A DNA stretch of 58,206 nt, from NCBI GenBank assembly GCA_964645645.1, contig CAZYBC010000007.1:1-58206 (forward strand). The letters are read 5' to 3'. The position numbers and the translations under genes are program-made. Source of the DNA: CAZYBC01 sp964645645 (GTDB lineage: Bacteria; Patescibacteriota; Microgenomatia; UBA1400; PJMF01). The notes beneath the pieces were generated by a model, which saw only the letters and a program-made list of their open reading frames with translations, was not told where the DNA came from and did no database searches. Position 1 is the first letter of the stretch. Each line of letters starts with the position of its first letter. Shown one piece after another: positions 52,729-58,206 of this stretch.

Positions 52729-53931
52729 ATGGCAAAACAGCCAGAAATCTTAACTGAATCAACATTATTAGAACAACAAAAACGAGGTCCGCAAGGGCCT
52801 CGTTTTGGTAGACAAAGAGGTCATTCACTCCAGGGGGAAAAAAGTCCTCAAAAAATAGAATCAACTTTAATTTCTCCAGATTCAGCCTTTGCTGGTCTAA
52901 TGGCCCAACAACGTTTTGATCTTTTGCAGCAATGTTTACAAGATTTAGAAAGTCAGCTGGTGGGAAGTTTTGAGTTAATTAGTGGTACTTCTAATCGTCA
53001 ATTAGCAGAGAAAATAGCTGGAATTTTAAAGAAAAAACTTAATGCTCAAGGTACAGTTGGCCGTTTTTCTGATGGTGAAGAAAAAGTGGCTTTAGCCACC
53101 GAACCTAAAATTGCAGGCAATCATATTTTTATTATTCAAGCAGTTAGTCCTCCAGAAGTAGCTCATCATTTTATGGAATTGTGTACTTTAATTGATGCCA
53201 TTAAGCGAGCTTCAGCTAATAAAATTACAGTAGTTGTTCCTTATTATGGCTATGCTAGACAAGATCGTAAGGATAATCCTAAAGTACCAATTACTGCTTC
53301 CATGACAGCCAAAATTTTGCAAATGGTTGGAGCTGATGGCATTTTAACCCTAGATTTGCATGCTGAACAAACTCAAGGTGCTTTTGATGGGCCTTGGGAT
53401 AATCTTTATGCCAGCAAAGTAGTGATTCCAGAATTGTTAAAATTAATTGATCCAGCTAGAACTGTGATAGTTGCCCCAGATATGGGTAGAGCTAAACGAT
53501 CTAGAAAGTGGAAAGATATTATTGGGGCAGCTGGAGTAGCTATTATTGATAAAAATCGGGATGCCAATGGCGTTGAAGCAATGAGTATGACTGGCGAAGT
53601 AGCTGGCTATGATGTAGTTATTTCTGACGATATGATTGCTTCTGGTGGAACAATTGTAGAAGCTGCTCGGTTTTGCAAACAGGCTGGCGCTAGGAAGATT
53701 TATATTGCGGCTACTCACGGTTTGTTCATTGGAGATGCTCTAACAAGGCTTAATGGTAAATGGACAGATGGTAGCGATTTGATTGAAGCTGTTTTAGTAA
53801 CTGATACGATTGCCCATCGGCCTGAAGTTTTAGCAGACTCTAAAATTCAAGTAATTTCAGTGGCAGAATTAATTGCTGAAGCAATTTGGCGGATTCATAC
53901 GGGAAAAGAAATGGTTGATTTGATAGACTAA
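52729..53931 (+). CDS. prs: Ribose-phosphate pyrophosphokinase (PRPP synthetase) with N-terminal extension
   Basis: The enzyme makes PRPP from ribose-5-phosphate and ATP for nucleotide synthesis. The catalytic region starts at about residue 85 (ISGTSNRQLAEKIA) and shows GRFSDGE, VVPYYGYARQDRK, ILTLDLHAEQTQGAFD (metal loop) and the PRPP loop VVISDDMIASGGTIVEAA. The length of 400 residues exceeds the usual ~315 because of an ~80-residue Gln/Arg/Gly-rich N-terminal extension (QKRGPQGPRFGRQRGH) of unknown role. The start codon follows a hairpin with no Shine-Dalgarno. Confidence 0.94.
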   Translation: MAKQPEILTESTLLEQQKRGPQGPRFGRQRGHSLQGEKSPQKIESTLISPDSAFAGLMAQQRFDLLQQCLQDLESQLVGSFELISGTSNRQLAEKIAGILKKKLNAQGTVGRFSDGEEKVALATEPKIAGNHIFIIQAVSPPEVAHHFMELCTLIDAIKRASANKITVVVPYYGYARQDRKDNPKVPITASMTAKILQMVGADGILTLDLHAEQTQGAFDGPWDNLYASKVVIPELLKLIDPARTVIVAPDMGRAKRSRKWKDIIGAAGVAIIDKNRDANGVEAMSMTGEVAGYDVVISDDMIASGGTIVEAARFCKQAGARKIYIAATHGLFIGDALTRLNGKWTDGSDLIEAVLVTDTIAHRPEVLADSKIQVISVAELIAEAIWRIHTGKEMVDLID

Positions 53932-54000
53932 ATGTGACGATTTTTGTACTAGAATAAGATCGTAAAAATACCTTTCCATCAATCTTTTTTTTGTTTCACC

Positions 54001-54030
54001 TTCGACAATTTGACTGGAAAATGTTATAAT
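54001..54030 (+). promoter_or_regulatory. Extended -10 promoter giving a near-leaderless mRNA
   Basis: TTCGAC (54001-54006), 18 bases, then TGTTATAAT (54022-54030), an extended -10. The ATG lies at 54040, nine bases after the -10, so the mRNA would have at most a few untranslated bases. Confidence 0.5.
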
Positions 54031-54039
54031 ATCCTTCTT

Positions 54040-54198
54040 ATGGCAAAACAACGCATGATCGTTACAGACGACCAACTTTTAATCGATATGGATTTACTTT
54101 TTAACGCAATCCGTGAAGCGAATGGTGATTGGGAAAAAGTGGAAGAAGATATGCATGTTTATTTAGACTCTGTTCAAAGCATGGTTGGCGAAGAAGGT
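54040..54198 (+). CDS. Small acidic hypothetical protein, 53 residues
   Basis: I do not recognise this protein. The sequence MAKQRMIVTDDQLLIDMDLLF is followed by an acidic, helical C-terminal half (NAIREANGDWEKVEEDMHVYLDSVQSMVGEEG). It contains no Cys or membrane segment. A longer frame from 54010 is unlikely because the promoter lies in it. The next gene follows after 38 bases and may be cotranscribed. Confidence 0.6.
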
Positions 54199-54239
54199 TA
54201 ATTTTAATTTATCTTACTTAGCCTGCCTAGAAAAATTTT

Positions 54240-54857
54240 ATGGCTAACATTAAAAATTCTCATCATTACGTCATTACTTGTGGCGATGAAGGAGTGCAGA
54301 TCAATGAAGGAACCAGACTCGCTTTTGTCGGGAGTGGTTTTAGATTGGCTGGTTTTAGCAAGGCAGTAGAGGCTCTTAAAGAGTTACTCAAAGAAAAAAT
54401 TAGTGTTGTGTCTCAAGAAGAAAATACTTGGGTTAAAGAGCAACTTGATTTACAAAATTGGCGTCAAATTGACGTGATGAGTCAACAACATACAGAAGCC
54501 TTAGCCGATCGCGAAGGTTTGGATTATGCTGGCCATCTTACCTTTACCGATCCTAAACAATTAAAAAATGAGCTCAAAGGCCACATGGTCCGCCCTCATA
54601 ATATCCACATTGCTAATAAAATTTGTTTTACCTTGGGTGGTGGTGAACAAACCTACAACCTTGGTCAATATTTAATTAGTGCGGAATGGGTAGCTAGTGT
54701 GTCTAAAAAAGTGGCTGAACAACTAATCAAAGATCAAGTAGCTTTTTATGAAAAATTAGCAGGTAAAAAATTAGAGTTTATTTTTGAAGAAACTGGTGAT
54801 TTGGATAAAAAGTTGGTAGAGAAAAATAAAAAAGTGTTGGAAAAGATTTTAGAGTAA
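54240..54857 (+). CDS. Hypothetical soluble protein, 205 residues
   Basis: I do not recognise a family. It is a soluble alpha/beta sequence with a Gly-rich early region (VITCGDEGVQINEGTRLAFVGSGF), a central block with several His (MSQQHTEALADREGLDYAGHLTF and KGHMVRPHNIHIANKICFTLGGGEQTYN) and Lys-rich terminal helices. The His-rich block might bind metal or a nucleotide, but this is a guess. It shares a probable transcript with the 53-residue gene before it. Confidence 0.65.
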   Translation: MANIKNSHHYVITCGDEGVQINEGTRLAFVGSGFRLAGFSKAVEALKELLKEKISVVSQEENTWVKEQLDLQNWRQIDVMSQQHTEALADREGLDYAGHLTFTDPKQLKNELKGHMVRPHNIHIANKICFTLGGGEQTYNLGQYLISAEWVASVSKKVAEQLIKDQVAFYEKLAGKKLEFIFEETGDLDKKLVEKNKKVLEKILE

Positions 54858-54917
54858 AAATGTTTTTATACTAACTTCTAGAGAAGTCTGAAATTGAGCC
54901 TGCAAGAGCAGCATAAT

Positions 54918-55184
54918 TTATCCATATAATTGACTGTGTGTTCCAATTAAAGCAAAAATAATTATTTCTTCACCTAACTTTAAATATAAAGCTCTCAAGT
55001 CACCACTAATATTTATACTCCAATAACCATTATATGATCCTTGGAGCGGGTGAACTCTTAATTGTGGGGCTGTAGGGTCTACGATAAATAATCTTAAATG
55101 TTCGTCAAACTGTTGTTGAAATTTTTTGGGTAATTTTTTGTATTGCTTCTTAAATTTAGCGGTATATTGAATGATCATACTCAA
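54918..55184 (-). CDS. RelE/ParE-superfamily toxin (YafQ-like)
   Basis: The 88-residue toxin has YTAKFKKQYKKLPKKFQQQFDEHLRLFIVDPTAPQLRVHPLQGSY and ends GDLRALYLKLGEEIIIFALIGTHSQLYG, the RelE/YafQ beta-sheet pattern with the conserved Arg and C-terminal aromatic/His residues used for mRNA cleavage on the ribosome. It follows the antitoxin gene by two bases. Mobile type II pair. Confidence 0.9.
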   Translation of the reverse strand: MSMIIQYTAKFKKQYKKLPKKFQQQFDEHLRLFIVDPTAPQLRVHPLQGSYNGYWSINISGDLRALYLKLGEEIIIFALIGTHSQLYG

Positions 55185-55186
55185 CT

Positions 55187-55456
55187 TTATTTCTTTAAAT
55201 CAGTTAAAAAATCATCAACATTAGTAAATTTTTTACTAAGTTTTCCAGATGAAAGCTCAGCTTCAATTTCAGCAATAAGATTTTCCAGCTTTGGAGTCAT
55301 TGGTTCTGGAGCATAAAGCTCAATTCTTCTAGTAGCAACTACTTGACGAAGGTAAGAGTTAATCAAAGAACTCAAAGAAATACCTGCACTACGAGAAAGT
55401 TCTTGTGCAGCATCTTTTATTTCAGAATTGGTTCTAACACTAATAACAGTATTCAT
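55187..55456 (-). CDS. RelB/DinJ-family antitoxin
   Basis: The 89-residue protein has an N-terminal ribbon-helix-helix (NTVISVRTNSEIKDAAQELSRSAGISLSSLINSYLRQVVATRRI), which binds DNA as a dimer and represses the operon, and a C-terminal helical toxin-binding part (ENLIAEIEAELSSGKLSKKFTNVDDFL). The start is MNTV at 55456; the frame extends six codons further but the -10 box lies in that region. Neutralises the toxin encoded next. Confidence 0.9.
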   Translation of the reverse strand: MNTVISVRTNSEIKDAAQELSRSAGISLSSLINSYLRQVVATRRIELYAPEPMTPKLENLIAEIEAELSSGKLSKKFTNVDDFLTDLKK

Positions 55457-55463
55457 ACTACAA

Positions 55464-55492
55464 ATTATATACAATGTAGTTTTTTAAGTCAA
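55464..55492 (-). promoter_or_regulatory. Near-consensus promoter of the toxin-antitoxin operon
   Basis: On the minus strand TTGACT (55492-55487), a 17-base spacer and TATAAT (55469-55464). The -10 ends seven bases before the antitoxin ATG, so transcription should start at or next to the start codon. The antitoxin probably binds here. Confidence 0.7.
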
Positions 55493-55548
55493 GGATTCTA
55501 TTTTAAACTTGTTTTAATCAGATCATTTCAGTTAAACTGAATTAGTTT

Positions 55549-57195
55549 ATGTTTTTTAATCGCCCTAAAAACCATCTTAGTTTCGCTTTGATACTTTTTA
55601 CCTTGGTAGCGTGTTGTGAACTGTTAACTTACTGGTCACCATTTTATGGCAAATTGGGGGTAGTAAGTTACTTGGTGCTTTTTATTCCATTAATGATTTG
55701 GGGTTTTAAAAATCTTCGGCAAATTATTCATTTAAGTTTTAAACATCATACTTATTTTAGTTTAAGTGTAGTCATTGCTTTAGTGGTTTTGTTGATTGTT
55801 AATATTTTTTTGCCTCAAAATATTGGCGGAGAATCTACTCAAGAAATTAATTGTACTTTAAATCATTTGCTTAATAGTGCAGATAAGGGTTATCATCAAA
55901 CTTGTTTGTTTGGTTATCCAGCTAAACAATATTTTTTGCCTAGCTTGTTAAGTTTATTTTTTGGCAGAACGAAGTTTAATTTGCATTTTGGTAATAGCAT
56001 ATATTTTTTAATTGCTTTGCCAATTTTTATTGAAGGTTTAAGAAGTTTCACTCATAAAAAATGGGTTGAAAGTGATTTGCTAATTGCTATTACGTTAGTT
56101 TTTTCTTTGCATTTTTTTTATTTTAATCATTTTTTATTTAGACTTTTTGAACAAAGTGTTTATCCTTTTTGCTTATTACTTTTATTATTGGGACTTTTTT
56201 TACAATTTAAAAAAGAACAAACAGATCATTTATTGGTGTTAATTGGTTTTGTAGTAGCCTTATCAATTTTTGCGTATACTCCTGGCTTAGCGATTGCTTC
56301 TCTAGCGATTTTAGTCATGGGAGTTGGTCTAGTTGTTCGGCCAATTAAAAATAAAAAATTGTTGGGATATATTTTGTTTCTATTATTAATGATGTTAGTT
56401 TCTTCTTTTATCTACAGAAAAGATGTTCATTTGTTAACCAATGAAGAAAAAGATTTGTTTTTTTATGTTGATCAACTACAAAAAATTGTCGAACATTTTC
56501 TTTTTGCTAATCAAGGTAGAGCTTTTATGAGTGTTTTAGTCAGTCCAATTTTAGTTATAGTTTGGTTGGTTTCAGCTTTTCAAACTAAACATAAGTTGTT
56601 ATTGGTTTTAAGTTGGTGGCTGGCTGTGACTACTTTTTTGGCTACGATTGCTCAGGGTTATGCCTTTTATGGTTTTGATTTTAGGATGCACCGAGCTTTA
56701 GTGGTGGCTCCAGCTTGGTTATTATTGTTTTTTTCAGTTTTACAAAAAATCAATTTTCCTAAAAAGTTTTTACTTTTTGTTTTTGGGTTTTATTTTCTAA
56801 CTGGATTGCACTATCAAAGACTTTATATTCAGTCGGAGGCTGATAATAAACATTGGTTATTAATTGAATGGTTAACAAGATTTTTACCTGTAGAAACTAG
56901 TGGCAAAATTACACTAACAGAAAAAGCTCTAGAGTTTTATTTATCTTTAAATGATGAGCTACAGTATTTTTATCCTGGATTACGTACTGAAGTTGCCTTA
57001 AATGATTTTGGTAAAAACTGTCAATTTGAAACAGAATACTTACTAATGGATGAAAATGATTTTTGTCGACAAAGTCTATTACAAAATCCCGCCGTAAATT
57101 TGCTAGCTGTTTATCAATTGCCACCAGATAGAAGGTTAAAACTGAAAAACGCTAGTGGAATAAATTTCTATTTATTGAGTAAAAAATCATTATAG
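55549..57195 (+). CDS. Multi-pass membrane protein, glycosyltransferase-like, 548 residues
   Basis: This polytopic protein has about twelve hydrophobic helices in residues 10-430, with an early loop (NIGGESTQEINCTLNHLLNSADKGYHQTCLFGYPAKQYFLPSLLSLFFG) where GT39/GT-C enzymes carry the acceptor-binding loop. A soluble C-terminal domain of about 110 residues follows (VETSGKITLTEKALEFYLSL ... DENDFCRQSL). A membrane glycosyltransferase of GT-C type is plausible, but the first-loop Asp-Glu motif is not obvious. Starts at the only strong ATG, 47 bases after a poor -10. Confidence 0.6.
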   Translation: MFFNRPKNHLSFALILFTLVACCELLTYWSPFYGKLGVVSYLVLFIPLMIWGFKNLRQIIHLSFKHHTYFSLSVVIALVVLLIVNIFLPQNIGGESTQEINCTLNHLLNSADKGYHQTCLFGYPAKQYFLPSLLSLFFGRTKFNLHFGNSIYFLIALPIFIEGLRSFTHKKWVESDLLIAITLVFSLHFFYFNHFLFRLFEQSVYPFCLLLLLLGLFLQFKKEQTDHLLVLIGFVVALSIFAYTPGLAIASLAILVMGVGLVVRPIKNKKLLGYILFLLLMMLVSSFIYRKDVHLLTNEEKDLFFYVDQLQKIVEHFLFANQGRAFMSVLVSPILVIVWLVSAFQTKHKLLLVLSWWLAVTTFLATIAQGYAFYGFDFRMHRALVVAPAWLLLFFSVLQKINFPKKFLLFVFGFYFLTGLHYQRLYIQSEADNKHWLLIEWLTRFLPVETSGKITLTEKALEFYLSLNDELQYFYPGLRTEVALNDFGKNCQFETEYLLMDENDFCRQSLLQNPAVNLLAVYQLPPDRRLKLKNASGINFYLLSKKSL

Positions 57196-57216
57196 ATTTT
57201 TTTAACTAATATGTGC

Positions 57217-58164
57217 TTACTTTTTCTTTTTAACCAAAATTACCACTAAAGCTACAATTACCAAACTCAAACCTCCTACAATAAATAAAACTGTTGGAGA
57301 TTTTAAAATACTTTGTTTAGTTACCGTAATATTAAGATTAAATTCTTGGTTATCACCAGTTAAGTTAATATTTTGCTCACCTTCATAGCCATCATAAGTG
57401 ACTAATACTTTGTGATCTCCTGGTTCTACATTTTCAAATTTAGCGACACCATTTTCATCAGTTACAGTTTCCTGAACTTTAGAATGAATGGTTACTTTGG
57501 CGCCGGCAACAGGCTTGTCTTGATCATCTTTGACTTTGATGTTTAGTTTGTAGCTGGCCTCTGCTGGCTGCATGGCTTCTTCAGTTTTTTCTTCTTCTAT
57601 TTCAGCATCATCTTTTGCCACTGATTCTAAACTCAGGCTACTGGTTTCCAGCTGTCTGTAGCTCATTGAGCCTTTAGTGGTAGCAGAGATTTCATTACTC
57701 CATCCGCCAGTAGCACAACCATTACCAGCTCTGACTCTAAAGTAATAAGTGGTATTAGGTTGTAATGATTTAACTAAATAGGTTCTAGCCTCATTACCGC
57801 CAATGTTAGTTGATCCCCAAGCATATTTCCCAGATTCTGTGCCAAATTCTAAAGCATAATAACTGACGGGATCGGCAGCCTGGGCAAAGTAAAGTAAGAT
57901 TGAGTTACCATCTTGAGCTGTAGCAGCATATAGCCAAGGTGTCTTTTCACCAGGAGACTGATCTGCACAACCTGCAGGGGCTGGTTGGGCGGAGGCAGGA
58001 CTATCAGGGGTGGCATTACCTGGAGTTTGTCCAACGTTGTAAGTTCCGCCGCCGTAGTTACCGTAGCCATAGGTAGAGGCTAGGACAGATCTTGTTACAA
58101 AGATCAGCGAAAAAATAAAAATGAAAATTAAAGATAGAGCTTGCTTAAAATATGAATTGGGCAC
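57217..58164 (-). CDS. Secreted, membrane-anchored FN3 plus SpaA/CNA-B-like domain protein
   Basis: The product has a signal peptide (SYFKQALSLIFIFIFSLIFVTRSVLA), a Gly/Tyr-rich start of the mature part (STYGYGNYGGGTYNVG), a fibronectin type III domain (about residues 75-165; VSYYALEFGTESGKYAWGST, TYYFRVRAGNGCATGGWSNEI), a charged linker, then a carboxypeptidase-regulatory/SpaA-like beta domain (LNIKVKDDQDKPVAGAKVTIHS ... GVAKFENVEPGDHKVLVTYDGY), and a C-terminal membrane helix with KKKK tail. It is likely a cell-surface adhesion or stalk protein anchored at the C-terminus. GTG 58164 is the best visible start. The frame is open to the window edge, so it may be longer. Confidence 0.75.
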   Translation of the reverse strand: MPNSYFKQALSLIFIFIFSLIFVTRSVLASTYGYGNYGGGTYNVGQTPGNATPDSPASAQPAPAGCADQSPGEKTPWLYAATAQDGNSILLYFAQAADPVSYYALEFGTESGKYAWGSTNIGGNEARTYLVKSLQPNTTYYFRVRAGNGCATGGWSNEISATTKGSMSYRQLETSSLSLESVAKDDAEIEEEKTEEAMQPAEASYKLNIKVKDDQDKPVAGAKVTIHSKVQETVTDENGVAKFENVEPGDHKVLVTYDGYEGEQNINLTGDNQEFNLNITVTKQSILKSPTVLFIVGGLSLVIVALVVILVKKKK

Positions 58165-58206
58165 GATACATTCCGGAATGGGAAGGTGATCGTGAAAGTA
58201 TATCAA

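Noticed and set aside
54010..54030. TTGACT followed by TATAAT as a promoter pair
   Set aside because: The spacing is only nine bases, far too short for -35/-10. The extended TGTTATAAT with TTCGAC at 18 bases upstream fits better.
1..58206. Alternative genetic code with UGA as Gly or Trp (as in Gracilibacteria/Absconditabacteria)
   Set aside because: All recognised conserved genes translate fully with the standard code, conserved Gly are encoded by GGN, and UGA appears as a terminating codon (for example tnpA) rather than inside conserved blocks.

Overview
The window is strongly AT-rich and densely coded, with many stop/start overlaps and overlapping convergent gene ends. It looks like a chromosomal segment of a small-genome bacterium of the Candidate Phyla Radiation, most plausibly Microgenomates-like. 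That placement rests on gene content and style: an archaeal-type ATP-dependent DNA ligase, a VirD4/HerA-like ATPase with a CPR-style N-terminus, a large membrane-anchored DUF3604 protein, an LPKTG-ended Cys-rich surface protein, a large glycosyltransferase repertoire and many unassignable short membrane proteins. It is not backed by any database search. The standard genetic code fits; I see no sign of UGA recoding.

Region 1 (1-26.9 kb) is mixed housekeeping and envelope functions. It holds MscL, a Fic AMPylase, ATP-dependent DNA ligase, a GT39-like glycosyltransferase gene split by a compact IS200/IS605-type element, a MurG/MGDG-synthase-like glycosyltransferase, a lipase-like hydrolase, peptidyl-tRNA hydrolase, an MFS transporter, a GH3 hexosaminidase, an Lgt-DUF192 fusion, a 1092-residue DUF3604 (PHP-like) surface protein and a conjugation-type ATPase. 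On the minus strand follow a prenyl synthase, a MacA/MacB-like efflux system, a tRNA with anticodon UAU and the LPKTG surface protein.

Region 2 (26.9-49.5 kb) is one long surface-glycan locus. It contains a Wzm/Wzt-type ABC exporter, a Wzx-like flippase, two Wzy/ligase-like polymerases, a WcaJ/PglC-like initiating sugar-phosphate transferase, about nine further glycosyltransferases, a PIG-L deacetylase, a stand-alone nucleotidyltransferase-fold protein and three nucleotide-sugar enzymes. Two of those enzymes resemble plant cell-wall and ascorbate-pathway proteins: a GT75 reversibly glycosylated polypeptide/UDP-arabinopyranose mutase homologue, overlapped by a GalE-like epimerase, and a GDP-mannose 3,5-epimerase homologue. 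Together they suggest a surface glycan containing arabinofuranose-like and L-galactose-like sugars, which is the most interesting biological hypothesis here. One membrane protein gene in the locus is frameshifted.

Region 3 (49.5-58.2 kb) begins with a 500-base intergenic stretch packed with nested hairpins. It then carries pgk, divergent rpsA and prs, two small unknown proteins, a RelE/RelB-type toxin-antitoxin pair with a near-consensus promoter, a membrane protein and an FN3-containing surface protein that reaches the window edge.

Regulatory signals recur. Several genes have a -10 box ending 7-9 bases before the ATG, as expected for leaderless mRNAs. A TAGACTTACT motif, usually part of a palindrome, sits upstream of at least four genes in the orientation of the downstream gene.
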